Assembly (NCBI GenBank): GCA_002943765.1
Contig: PQWQ01000012.1
Location: 1,240,001 to 1,304,000, forward strand
Direction: 5' to 3'
DNA from: Psoroptes ovis
Taxonomy: Eukaryota; Arthropoda; Arachnida; Sarcoptiformes; Psoroptidae
Length of the DNA: 64,000 bases
Shown: positions 12,401 through 24,956 of the stretch, one piece after another
Numbering within the stretch: position 1 is the first letter of the stretch
How the letters are laid out: the number at the start of each line of letters is the position of its first letter
Made by a program: the position numbers and the translations under genes
Notes under the pieces: generated by a model
The model's database searches: none
Told to the model about the DNA's origin: nothing
The model's input: only the letters and a program-made list of their open reading frames with translations

Positions 12401-13105
12401 AAAAAGTAAGTCATTTGAAATGAAACTAAAATCCTTATAATCATCATCAACAATTTATTAATTTATTTATTCAAATTATTTGAATAGGAATTGAAACCAG
12501 GTGGAAAAAATATTTCAGTTACTGAACGTAATAAAAAAGAATATATCGATCGTATGGTTAAATGGCGTGTTGAACGTGGTGTTGCGCAACAAACTCAAGC
12601 ATTATTAAAAGGATTTTATGAAGTAATTGAACATCGTTTAATAACAATATTCGATGCAAAAGAATTAGAATTAGTTATATCTGGTACACCAGAAATCGAT
12701 GTAAATGATTGGCGTAAAAATACTGAATATCGTTCTGGTTATCATGATCAACATCCAGTGATACAATGGTTTTGGGCCGCAATCGAACATCGTTTTGATA
12801 ATGAAAAACGATTACGTTTATTACAATTCGTAACTGGTACATCATCAATACCATATGAAGGTTTTGCTGCATTACGTGGTAGTAATGGACCAAGAAAATT
12901 TTGTATTGAAAAACTTGGAAAACCTACAAGTTTACCAAGGTAAGATTTTAATTATTTCTTAGATCGAATTTCAAATTTTTTTTTATTCCTTAGAGCACAT
13001 ACATGTTTTAATCGTTTAGATTTACCACCATATACATCATTTGAATGTTTATATGAAAAATTAATAATGGCTGTCGAAGAGACATCAACATTTGGAATCG
13101 AATAA
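6405..13105 (+). CDS. HECW: HECW-type HECT E3 ubiquitin ligase
   Basis: HECT-class ubiquitin ligase of the HECW1/HECW2 (NEDL) branch. Exons 6405..6882, 6950..9490, 9576..10946, 11010..11970, 12033..12405, 12488..12939, 12994..13105 give about 2,095 aa. The first half is Ser/Asn/Asp-rich and disordered, with a Pro run (PAPPPPLPPK) and a long acidic stretch. WW1 (PLPPNWEARRDAHGRIFYID, from about residue 1063) is followed by the HECW-specific helical box (LRSDFFNVLH..) and WW2, which starts across the exon 3/4 junction and has TTYIDP in place of the second Trp. Next come the QQPNIWDILSER box and the HECT domain (from about residue 1705) with GLDYSG, NPYYSLFEYSAND and the catalytic Cys in HTCFNRLDLPPY (Cys about 2063, codon 13004-13006). 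A stop lies in frame just before the ATG. I see no C2 domain, which vertebrate HECW proteins have. Confidence 0.93.
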
Positions 13106-13716
13106 ATGAAAATTATCGCAACAATGGCAAAAAGAATTGGATTTTTTTCTGAATTCAATTCTTATTAGAAGACTTTTGTATAAAAGAAAAGTTTTATTTC
13201 CTTGAAATAATTAAGAATTAATTCCATTTTTCCAAATTTCCATCCTACCAAACAAAAGAATTATTGATTTTCCCCTTTGTAAATACTGTGTTTTGACAAA
13301 ACAAATTGTTTTTTTTCTTTTGTTTTCAAATTATGAAAATAAAAAGTGATAAATTAATTATAATTTAAATTCAAGTTGTTGTGCTCAAAAATTTTGATGA
13401 AAAAAAGAATCTATTGATTGAATTCCACCCTATTTCATAGAAAATGAAGCCATCAGTTTTCGTAATCAAGGAATTCATCAGTGTTTTCAGGTGTTTTGTG
13501 CTGGAAATGTTCGAAATTTGCAAATTGCCTTGGTAACCAATTGATTTGAATTTGGTTTCGTAAACATTTGCTACGAGTGTCTTATTGTGTACATATTTAC
13601 TGTGAATTTGTTGCTGAAACTCAAAGCTTAATCGGGTCGGAAATATTTTGAGTATTGAGAATATATTTATTGTTTCCTATGATTATTGACCAAGATAAAT
13701 CAAAATTGATTCGAAA
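13106..13716. other. Intergenic: HECW 3' UTR and BBS7 upstream region
   Basis: About 610 bp. An AATAAA at 13338-13343 is a reasonable polyadenylation signal for the HECW gene, about 235 bp after its stop. The part from about 13450 to 13716 is somewhat less AT-rich and is presumably the BBS7 promoter and 5' UTR; no TATA box is evident. Confidence 0.5.
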
Positions 13717-16700
13717 ATGAATCCAAATCCGAATTCAAATCAATCATCATTAACACGATTCGATTATTTACAAGTTGGACTTACATCAAAAAATTCAATG
13801 AAATTAATACGAAAATTATCATCAAATACATTTGAAATAGCCATTGGTGATCATTCCGGGTCGTTACATTATTTTAATTTGAATTTAGAAAATAATCAAA
13901 CCGAAATAATATTTAAAACATTACCCGGTTCTAATGCACGTATTAATTGCTTGGATATTTTTAATGCATCAAAATCACATTATTTTCCTAGCCGTATTGG
14001 TGGTAATGGTAGTAAAAATCATGCATCAAAAATATTGATAGCATATGGTTCATCAACAATTCGTGGTTATAACCGCAAAGGAAAGCAATTCTTTTCATTA
14101 GAATTAAATAATTTAACTGAACCAATACAACAATTTCGTTGGAATCGTCAACCAGATGAAATACATGTACTGGGACAATATATTTACAATAGTTATTTAG
14201 TAAACACTGAATTAGTTAATTCATCGAGCAATAATAGCATAAATAATTCATCTTCAACATATAATTCGGTAATACGTTCAAGATATTATTATGTTTGTCC
14301 ATCGAAAATAAATGATTTTATATTGATTGAAGAATTATTTAATAATCATAATTTGATACCATTGTTAGCATGTCAAGATCGTTTGTTACGTTTGATACAA
14401 AATTCAAAATGTCAATTTGAAATTGAATTATGTGGTATACCGTCGGTGATTTGTTTGGTGCCGAAAATTTTCGATCATAATTATCAACAACAAAAATTAA
14501 ATCAACACCATTCATCAATGAAAACAAGAAAACAATCAAAAGATAATTATGATTTAATCGATGATTATGATTATATTGAAGCTGGAATGATGATCGATAA
14601 TCAAAATCATAGTGATCAAATGAATAATCAAACAAAGAAAAGATATCAAGATGTTTATATATTATATGGAACAATGGATGGTAAAATATCATTATTACAA
14701 TGTCAATTTGTTATCGATAAAAATCAACAACAACAATTGGATCCAATACATCATTGGGAAATGCCACGTAATGGAATTCGGCAACCGATAACATGTTTAT
14801 CGATATCAGATTCACAATCAGAATTTTATGTTGGTCGTTCAGATGGTACAATTGAAATTTGGCGTTTTAATGAAACAATAAATTCAAATAGTCCTAATGA
14901 TGATGATGGTGGTGATGATGATCAAGTTATCGATGAACAATTTGTTGATTTAACCATAGAACCAGAAATGATATGTCAATATAATTGTTATGAATCGATA
15001 ACGAATCTAATATCGATACAATATGGTAAAGATAATCATTTATTATCATTAATATGTTCAACATTTACTGGTATGGTATTTGGCTTGCTTAAATATGGTA
15101 ATCAACAACAACTGAAACAATTGAATCCAAATTATTTGATGATTAGTAAGGAGAATGCTGATCGTATTCGAGCATTGCAAGATGAATGTAAACAATTGGA
15201 AACGAAATTAGAGAATGAGCGAAAAAATTATGCAAAACATACGACAACGGTGTCGACAACATCGAAATCAACAGCAAACGAGCAAATAAACGATGGCAAT
15301 CTTTCGGTGTTACCATTTTTTGCCATCAACGATTCATTCATACTTCATGATGGTACCTAAATTTGAAAAGTGAAAATTCCATTCCTTTTTTTGATTATTT
15401 TTTCTATGATTGATTATTTAGATGCATCATATATTTTAATGTTGGAAGCTGAAATCGCCATCGATGTAGTCGTTTTACATTGCAATTTACCATTAGAATT
15501 GATTGATTGTGAACGTAATTCAGCTGTTATTAGTTTTAATGATCAAAATTTATTGAATAATACCACCAATAGTAATAATAATCAAAATCAAAATAATCAA
15601 AATGAAAATGATGTTTTAGTAACGTTTCGTTGTCAAACTAATACTAATCGTTTAGAAATAAGATTACGACCAATCGAAGGACAAATGGGATTGATTACAA
15701 TTTATATCATCACCCGAATAACACCGAAATCATGTCAAACAAGACAATATGAAATAAAACCATTATCATTACATAAAAGACAATATTCGATGACCAATAT
15801 TGAGCAACCAAATACATTGACAATAACGGGAAAATTTACTTTAAATGATTGCCATCAATGGTTGTGTATGTGTTTGCCAGAAATACCGGAAAAACCATCA
15901 TCATCATCATCGGTAAACAAAAATGATAATATGGAAATTTATTATTTCATATCGACAATGACCAAATCATTGTTAATTTGTAATTGTCAAGATAATCAAA
16001 TACAAATACAATCAAATAATATTTCGACAATATCGATATTGAAAGATTTCTTAACTCGAGAAGCAACAAAACAATCGATTGAAATTGAAATCAATATCGA
16101 CATTAATGATAATAGTTTAGCGATTATGTTGAAATATTTATATGTAAATTTGCATCAATTAATTCGCAAAAAATATCAAATTGAATTGAAACAATTGTTG
16201 TCCGACCTCCAATCATCATCATCATCATCTAAGAATAACAATGATAGTAATGATAATTTAAAACAATTATTAATTGATTTAAATTTAAATGATGATGATG
16301 ATGATAATGGTGAGAATACTAATGTATCTGGTGGCGGCGTTGGCGTTGGCAATAATGGTGATAATGACGATGATGATGAACAAAATCTACAAAAAAATAT
16401 CGCCATCAATTTAGATCGTTTATATGGTATCATTATTGATCTGTTTATTGATTATTATAAATTAAAACGTAATAATTCATTAAAACAAACATCATTCATA
16501 TCGATGACTAAAGAAAAATTACCAGAAATGATTGAAAAATTAATATTTGATTCATTCGAATCAAATCATGATAATTCTATGGATAATTCAATGAAAAATT
16601 CAACAAAATTGATGAATAAAAATATCTCAAAACTAAACACATTCGATGATAATGATGATGATGATGATATTGATGATCAACAATTTATTAATGAAAGATT

Positions 16701-16791
16701 ACATCAAAGATCGATGATCCAAAGATCGAATGATCCGAATTTGAATGAATTTATTGAAAAATTGTTTCAATTTTGGAATATATCAGTTTGA
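13717..16791 (+). CDS. BBS7: BBSome subunit BBS7
   Basis: BBS7 is a core subunit of the BBSome, the coat complex that moves membrane receptors in and out of cilia. Exons 13717..15352 and 15422..16791 give about 1,001 aa. Recognisable in order: DYLQVGLTS near the N-terminus, IGDHSGSLHYF and FKTLPGS of the beta-propeller, GKQFFSLELNNLTEPI, YIYNSY, LLACQDRLLRL, YGTMDGKISLLQ, a coiled coil at about residues 478-508 (RIRALQDECKQLETKLENER), FAINDSFIL-DDASY across the intron, then IRLRPIEGQMG, KPLSLHKR, WLCMCLPEIPEKP, NISTISILKDFLTREATK and LDRLYGIIIDLFIDYYKLK. The protein is about 40% longer than vertebrate BBS7 (about 715 aa); the excess is Asn/Asp/Ser-rich insertions between conserved blocks. Astigmatid mites have cilia only in sensory neurons, so expression should be neuronal (inference). 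Confidence 0.93.
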
Positions 16792-16919
16792 TTAATTGAA
16801 TTAATTAACAACTCAATTAATCATTCAATTCATAAATTAATTCAATTTAAAGAAATATTTATAAATCAAATTCAATGAATCAGAATAACTTTTGAGTCCA
16901 AAAAAAATTCAAGAAAAAA

Positions 16920-18076
16920 ATGTTCAGAATACAAAATCGAATGATGATAATTGTATTGATTATTTCACTATATAAATCAATTCTGGTATCATCATCATCA
17001 TCATCGATACCATACGATGATATCATTACAATTGTACCATTTAAATCAATGATCAATGTAAACAAATATGAATGTAATAATGAACAAATTGATAAAACAT
17101 TACTAATCGAAGCAATTCCTAAATGTCAAAAACATTATGCGAAATTATGGAAATTAAAATTAGAACAATTAGTTGAGTAATTTAATTGAATAAATCTATG
17201 AATAAAGTAATTATTGATAATTTTAATTTATTTTGACTCTCAATCCTTTTCAAAAAACAGTACACCGAATGTGAACAATTTTGTTGTTTCATCAAAGATA
17301 TGAATACATGTGAATCAATGTTATTATATAAATGTAATTATCGTTTAGCTGATGAAAATTCAAACATTTATGGTCATTTATTCTCTAAATCATGCTATTA
17401 TTATATGACAAATGATACTATTTGTCAAAATATACTCACCTCATCGATTAATGTTGAAAATTCTGGACCAAAAAAACATATTACTTCCGTGATTGTTTCG
17501 GCAATCGGTACGGCTAGTTTTATATTTTCATTAATATGTTCAGCTTGTTTTGTAATTAAAAAATTTTGTTCCAAAAAATTCCTGTCATATGATTATTGGG
17601 TGTTTAAATTTTTTCGTCATCGTCATGAAAAACAGCAACAGAAAATTATTGAAAAAGAAGAAGAAGAAATTTTAAAATATATACAATCCCAAAAAATTAA
17701 TATCGAATCATCATCATCATCATCATCAATGGATTCGATGGATAATAACATGAATAACATACGATCATCGAATGATTCAATTAACAGTAATCAATCAACA
17801 ACATTCAATAATAATCTACCAAATAATGATCATCATATATCCGAAGACAATCTATTTCGAAAATTACGTGATGCATTTGAATTTATATCAATAAGTATCA
17901 AAAATAAAAATAGTAGTGATAATATTAGTGATAGTGGAACTAGTATTAGCAGTAGTGGACCAGAATTACGATCAATATTTAATCAACAAAAAAATTTTGG
18001 TGAACAAATAATAAATATGGCAACAGCTACAACACCACCATCAGTAACATCGCCAATTAATCAAATTTTCGATTAA
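16920..18076 (+). CDS. Cys-rich secreted-type single-pass membrane protein, unknown
   Basis: The N-terminus (MFRIQNRMMIIVLIISLYK..) reads as a signal peptide. Exon 1 is 16920..17171 or 17176; exon 2 is 17261..18076. Only exon 2 in the frame YTECEQFCCF... is long and carries the Cys-rich ectodomain (CEQFCC, NTCESM, YKC, KSCYYY, TICQN), one membrane segment (VIVSAIGTASFIFSLICSACFVI, about residues 158-184) and a long Ser/Asn-rich cytosolic tail with an acidic EKEEEE stretch. The strong donor GA|GTAATT would bring exon 2 into the wrong frame and stop after a few codons; the donor that keeps the frame (TTA|GTTGAG) is weak. The total is about 355 aa in the latter model. I recognise no family. It could be a receptor-like protein or an immune-type surface protein, but nothing shows which. 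Confidence 0.6.
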
Positions 18077-19189
18077 CAAAGTTAATTTGATCAAAGTTAA
18101 TGAATGGATCGGTGGACATTGAGCGAAATAATGTATTTTAATAATCTTCTCCGAACACACGGTGATCTCACTGATCCGATTGACTGAACATTCGACGAAA
18201 ACATCTTACCGTAAATCATCATGATCGCTCGATCTCAGCTCGAATCCTATTCAACAGATTAATATGCAAATAATTCAAAATATTTTCGTTCAATCATAAT
18301 ACAGATTTGAAACAAATAAATGAATCGAAAAGAAAAAATGAAAATTAGATTTATTATCATCAAAAATTTGATTTTTTGATTTCATTTATTCTAAAAAAAT
18401 TTATTTCTTCCTTGTTTATTATCATTATCATTATTATTATAATGATAATGATGATGATTATGATGATGTTGATGATGGTAATGGTACATAGAACAACAAC
18501 AACTGAAGATAATTGGATATTAGATGGAATAAATGTAAGATTGACTGAATGAATGTCTGAATGAAACATTGAAACAGCATTTCGGTCATTGCATGATGAT
18601 GCCATTATTATTAATGATGGTTGAACCATGATGATGATGATGATTATGATTATAAATTAAAGTACGTTTACATGTAAATAAATGTCTGTAAACGAAGAAA
18701 TAATTGAAATTTTGAGAGGAAAAAAAATGAAAATTTTGAAAAAGATAATTCATTATTTCCATTATCATTCGAGTACAACACAACATTCTCATATAATGAA
18801 CAATCTTGACCATGATTTCCATGATTTATTAAGTGGTCAAATGATGTACTCAGAATGTACTCGGAATGAGCATCATATTTTTTTTTTTTTTTTTTTTTGA
18901 AGAAAATTCATGTTCAAAGTCCTTGATCAATGGACCCTTGATCAATCGATCGTACCATCGAGACCATTTCGAATGAAGAATTCAAATGACAAATTTATCG
19001 ATCCAAATGAACCATCATGCATTGATCATCATGGTAGATCATTTGGATCATATGAAAATATTATTCAATCCAAATTGCTTTGAATGATAATTGACGATTT
19101 CTTTTCTCTTGGTTACATCATTTTGAAACAATCTGAGACAAAACAACAACGATAATAATGATGATGATGTTAATGATGGTAATTGTTGG

Positions 19190-19312
19190 TGCATGCCTAC
19201 ATGCATGCCCTTACATAACCTCTACCAAGCCGATGTAGGCGATGTCTGGCCACTTCCCTGCTCGCGGCCGTGTGATAGTGTCCCCCGCATGGCTCCTGAA
19301 TGTAATAAGTCT
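19190..19312. other. GC-rich island inside the AT-rich desert
   Basis: About 120 bp whose composition is clearly unlike both flanks (for example CTGCTCGCGGCCGTG and GTCCCCCGCATGGCTCC). On the plus strand it is open from ATG at 19193 through a Cys-spaced peptide (TCMPLHNLYQADVGDVW, then CSRPC and PEC) before running into AT-rich sequence. On the minus strand it is also open. It could be an isolated exon, a structured RNA or recently inserted sequence. I do not recognise it as a tRNA, 5S RNA or a spliceosomal RNA. Confidence 0.35.
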
Positions 19313-20128
19313 GTGAACTTCGTGACAATTCATATTTTTCTTTTTGTTTTCGTAACATTCGAAATACATGAAATTGAATGTTTCAAAGTTTTTTTTTGAA
19401 ATTATCATTATTATCATCATTAAATATGATATGATATGATGATGATGATGGCGAATCAAGAAAAGTTAATGATAATGGTAATGATTGATGTGAAATGAAA
19501 TCAAGATTTTCCATCATCAACAGCAGCAACAACAAAAGACAAGATAATGATTATCATCCATTTACTCACTGATTATCATCACTGTTGCTCGATGTTGTAC
19601 GGACCATAAATCAACCATGTCGACCACGGTGTATCAATCTTTGCGAATATTTTCGATCATATATCATCGAAAATGTGAATAAATTAGAATACAATAGAAA
19701 TGGCTACGCTAAAAGATTGACGATTACAACACGTATTTTGCATTTTTGTGTGAAATAAATTGGTCATTTTTGGCCAACACGTGTCAGTTTGTTTGTTTGA
19801 AATTCATATTTCAATTTCAAACACGTTTCGTTGTGAATTCATCTTTGTATCATACGAAATCATACAACAGATCATTATATATCGAACGATCATTGTATGT
19901 GTGTGTTCGTTTATGTTCATGTATGATCATTGTATTGTTTTCATTTCTTCATTGTAAAATGATCGCTGATACAAACAAAGCAAGAAAAAACGAAAAGAAA
20001 TTTAAATACAAAAGAATTAATATTATTCAACAAAAAGAAATTCACACGTGTAAACTTTTTCTAATTATTACGGCGGTGGCCAATGAATTCGTTTCGGGTT
20101 AATCAATGAAATTCGGTATTGAAAATCG

Positions 20129-20147
20129 GTCCAAACTTTTCGGACAG
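20129..20147. repeat. Collapsed remnant of the mariner-like short element
   Basis: GTCCAAACTTTTCGGACAG. It carries both GTCC and TTTTCGGAC ends of the family described at 28908 but lacks the interior, as if the two arms had been joined by a deletion. It may also be a chance half-site. Confidence 0.35.
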
Positions 20148-22039
20148 CTTCGACATGATAATTATTATGCAATTTAACAGCACTGATTACATTGTACTGA
20201 TTAAAAATCAACGAAATAAATATTTGAAAAAAATATAATAAAATTAACGATCATTACCATTGATCATTATGATTATCATTGTGATTATTATTAATATTAA
20301 TGAATGAATGAAGGAATGGCAACAATAAAATTGAAATCAATGATGATTATCATTGATTATCATATAATAATAATAATAAAGGTGAATATTATTTAAAAAA
20401 AATTAATGATATTGCACCTTTTCATTGATGATATTCAGAAATATTCGCCGAAAAAAATTACACAATCAAACAATGATGATAATCATTCATAATAATCAAT
20501 GATGATTATGATAACAATCAAAGATCGAATTCAAAAAAAAAAATCTTTGATTCGAAGTCAAATACTGAAAGATTAAATCCTAAGATTCGAATTAATTCGA
20601 TTTGATGATGATAATGACGATGATCAGCGATGATTATTGAAGATTATTTATCCGTAGGAACAAAAATATTGTTCCTTACCATTGTTCAAATAAATAGATT
20701 GATAAAATTTATTTATTATTTTCAATTATTGTCATTATTATCATCATTATTTATTGCCATTATTTTCTTTTATGAAATCCATAAAATCAATCAATCAATC
20801 ATATTGAATTGATATTATTTAATCCTCGATTCAAGAAATAATAATAAAAGGTCAAAATGGCAACAACCAAGCAAACAGGCAGAGGAAAATTTATGGCCAT
20901 CGATATATTATCGTTGGGCACATTTAAGATTTCACAAAATGAATTATTACTGAAAATTCTTTGAATCGCTACCGATAATGAATTGAAATAATCGTAAATT
21001 GACTCGATTCATAAATCAATTCAAAATTCAATAAATTTTGAAATTCAAGTCATCGAATAAAACAGGTGGACCATCATTCATTCAAAGGTCAGCCGATTGA
21101 GTATCATTGTGATTATTTTTATTATTATTCAAATTGATCCAAATTGAATCGTTTCAATTGAAGTGTTTCAATTGAATCGATACACATATGTCTGATCGAT
21201 TTATAATGGATGGATCATTTTTGGATCAAGAAAAAAAGGATTGAAACAATCGAAACAATGAATCAAATATGATTTAAATGAAAAACAATTGAAACAATTG
21301 TTTGTAAGATCAATTGAAAATTCATTTTGATTCATTCATTCAATGTAGATTGTCTGGATCATTGAAGAAATCAAATCCCCTTCTCCGCCATCATTTATTT
21401 CATTTGATCCAAGTGAAAAAAGCTACTGAATGATATTAAAAACTACTGTTTGACATTATCATCACTGATTTCAATTTAGAAAAACTTGAGATTCAAATTT
21501 ATCATCAACAACTATCAACATAAGATTCCAAAAGAAAATTTTGGCTTTTTATTTTAATGATTTCTTCATATATTTTTGCATCTGAATTCAATGATAATTT
21601 ATGATTCAATGATAATTTCAATGATTCAAGATATTTTTGACCATAATGATCTTTGATAAAAAAAAAATGGATCATTTGATTCATTTTCCATTATTGATGC
21701 ACGTATTTATTATTATCATTATTTATTTTGGAACATTTTCTTACTCGAAATTGATTTATTTATTTGCTCTGGAAACACGTATCAAAATTTGGAAATTTGA
21801 AAAAAATTTCAATTTTTATTTTTCAAATCGTCGAATCATTAAAATGTTTCAAATTTTAAATCATTTGAAATCAACACAATTGTCACGTTCCAAATTGTGG
21901 TCCAAATTGTGATGGATTTTTTCTATCATTTTGGATCGATTTCCAAAATTATCATCGATGAAAATCATGAAAAAATGATTGAAAACAATGAACATTTTCT
22001 TATGTGAAATTTTTTAGATTTTGAATTAATCGAACCGAA

Positions 22040-22091
22040 ATGAAATGTGCGTTCGCTCCCTTCATTTGTTTCAAACAAGCGCGCATTTCAT
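22040..22091. other. Stable hairpin, possible small-RNA precursor
   Basis: The arms ATGAAATGTGCGTT and the segment ending GCGCGCATTTCAT pair for about 14 bp (with two G-U pairs on the plus-strand transcript) around a loop of about 24 nt. It is GC-richer than its surroundings. The size fits a short pre-miRNA-like hairpin, but I recognise no known miRNA seed. Confidence 0.25.
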
Positions 22092-23767
22092 ATTTGTATA
22101 AATTTCATTTATTTATTCTATTTGAACAAATTAATTAATAATTAAATAATTAATTGCTGTTTTGAATCCAAGCCCATTTATGAGAAAGAAATGTTTGAAT
22201 TTATTTGCGAAATTTCGGATCGAATTAAATTATCCAAATTTGATTCTTGTGAATTTTCTTCATTTCTTCATGATCATTATTTATTGCACAACGATTTCAG
22301 ATTCAATGACCTTGCTTCAATAATTTTAGATTAAAAAATTATGCCAAAGATAATCGAAAAAAAATCATAAAAATCCAAATCGAAATCAGAAATATGATCC
22401 AAAATCAGATCAGATTTGCTAAGTTTTGAATATCAAAAATGATTCAACCATAATTCAAAGAAGAAAATCGATTAATCTTTGATTTATTGATCTTTGATCT
22501 CGAAAATACATTGAATCTCTCAAGATTCTCAAACATATTATGATTCAATCTAATGATTATCGTTGATCATTTGTCTTTGGGAAAATGAAAACAAACAAAA
22601 ACAAATCTGGACAAAATCAAAGATATTTGATCTTGGAGTCTTTGATATCGAATCACCGAATTGACATTCAATGTTAGACCGAAGATATCATAACGCAATC
22701 GATTGATCAACGATCAATGATCGTCCATAATCGTTAATCATTGAAATTCTTTGTTTGTTTGTTTTCGGTTGTCGTTCGCTTGCTCATTGATCAAATTATG
22801 ATCGAACGATGATGATCAATGAACGATAAATCTTCGATGGACACACACACACAATTAAAGGTCATTTCCTTATTTTGTTTCAAGTGAATTGCAGGATTAT
22901 CGTTCAAAAGAAATGATGATTAATCATTTTGTGAAATTTCGGAAATTTCATGTCCATGAATGTCCAAGAATCTCTATTTTCTATCAATTTAAATGCAAAT
23001 CTTGAATTTTGGATTTATTAGATGATTTTAAATTTAAAATTTCAAAATTTTTCAATTCAAAATTTCAAAATTCAAAGAAATTTTTGAAAAATTAAATTCC
23101 AATCATTGTCTACACTGTCCAATTATCTTTGTCTGGCAACAATTTCATCAATTTAATACTGCAATCACACCAATTTAATAAAATTTCATTTAACAATCAT
23201 CAACCATCATTATCATCATCATCATCAGTGATCGTAATTTTCAAAATTCACAAATTAACATCGAATTTAAACGAATTCATACATATATTTGATCGATTCA
23301 TTGATTCATTCATTTGATTAATTGAATAAATTAATTAATTATTCTACAATTTAATTAAAACCTTTCAATTTGTTTGTTTTGATTTGATATAAATGCGAAG
23401 CGTTCGTTCATTCGTTCATATGCAGGTGTATATTAATATATTCAAATTAATATTTCGATTCAAAACACTCAACTTCAATTCAAAGGTCGATGCATTTATT
23501 ATTATTCTTGCCCCCGCAAGCTCTTTTTCGATGTTTGATTTGATTCATTTCAAATTATTCCAATATTTTTCAATTATTCATGGAACTAAACGAAATAAGT
23601 GTTTTTTTTTCAATCATATCATCAAATATTATCATAATCATTTTGTATTATTATGTAGATGATGAAAATACTTTTCTTCATGTTTTGATTGTCATAACAA
23701 TCAATGATTTGAAATTCGTTTGAAATTGATTGAAGAAATTGAAATGTTTTAGTGATTTTCAAAGATA

Positions 23768-23836
23768 GTCCGAAAAGTTTTGAGCCGTTTTTCACCGCTA
23801 AACATGCACAAAGATACGCACGAACTTTTGGGACAA
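23768..23836. mobile_element. Short mariner-like MITE, copy 1
   Basis: Starts GTCCGAAAAGTTTTGAG and ends CGAACTTTTGGGACAAC, an inverted pair about 69 bp end to end. The interior is unrelated to that of other copies and has no coding capacity. The ends resemble terminal repeats of Tc1/mariner transposons. Confidence 0.5.
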
Positions 23837-24773
23837 CCTGCGTAAAAAAAATAGACAAATTATCAAAAATCGTCGTTGAAAATTCAGAAAATTTTGTAAA
23901 ATTTTGGAAAATCAAAAATCAATCAAAATCAAAACTCAAATTTGAATACATAGACTGAAAATGATTGACATATTGTGTAATGCTTACTGCGTAATAAAAA
24001 AAATTGAATGAATTGATGAAACCGAAAAACTCTCGAATAATGATTGAATTAAATGAATAATATTGAATTTGAATGAATTTAAAAAGAAACATCTGAGTAC
24101 AAAATTGATCTTCAAATCATCAATTGACCTTCACCAATTCAATGATGATGATGATGATGATGATCTGAAAGTGTTTTGAAATTTTCAACTTTTCAAGTTT
24201 TTTCGTGTATATTTGTTTCAATTTGAAAGTTTATTATTGCATCAATTCATATACATTTCATTTCATTCGATTCGAAACTTGTTTCGATGATAATTTGTAA
24301 ATGAATTTACATAATAATAATTAAGTAAATTACAATCAAATGAATATACAAACAAACAAACAAATGAGTTGTTTAATTAATTTTCAATTTTCATTTGTGT
24401 TTGCTTTGTTTGTTAGTTTTTGTATTGTGTGCCAATTGAGAAACCATTAACTCAGTTGGAATGCGTTCGGATGATAGCATATATAGGCTCATTTTCAATG
24501 CCTTTATATTCATGATAATTAGGTTAAATACAGATTATGTTCAACATATTCGATATATTCGATTTGCATATATTCGTGTATGATCATAATAATTGATTAT
24601 TATTCAAATTATCAAAACATTACAATTCAAATTGAATTTATTTTGATTTTTTTATGGATTTCATGGATTGTGAAATTCTCGTCTCTTAATCTATCTATAA
24701 GTTTATTCATATGAATGAATCATCCATCGAAATTTGCGTCAAGGACGCTTTGTGATGGTAGCGAAACGGTCAA

Positions 24774-24956
24774 ATGATGATGATCATTTGTGATGATCAA
24801 ACGATTCAGTGGCCGGAACACGTGAAGCCAGGTTCGGCCGCAAAGGGTTATTATAATACGATGACTGAATACGATGATCAACGACCATCGAATGAATACC
24901 TCGGATATCCCTATGTATATTCCTGTTATTTGAATAAAAAAAAATGACAATTTCCA
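24774..24956 (+). other. Possible orphan coding exon in the desert
   Basis: From the first ATG (24774) a frame of 57 codons runs to a TGA with codon use and composition unlike the surrounding simple sequence: it contains TIQWPEHVKPGSAAKGYYN and DDQRPSNEYLGYPYVY. An acceptor-like TTCAG lies just before TGGCCG (24809) and a donor-like TATGTATAT near 24913, so it could be an internal exon of a gene with long introns. There is no partner exon I can identify and I recognise no family. Alternatively it is a conserved non-coding island. Confidence 0.3.

Noticed and set aside
18100..18250. tRNA-like B box (AGCTCGAATCC) after the Cys-rich gene
   Set aside because: No acceptor stem, A box or anticodon arm can be drawn around it. 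No tRNA gene was found in the window by eye.
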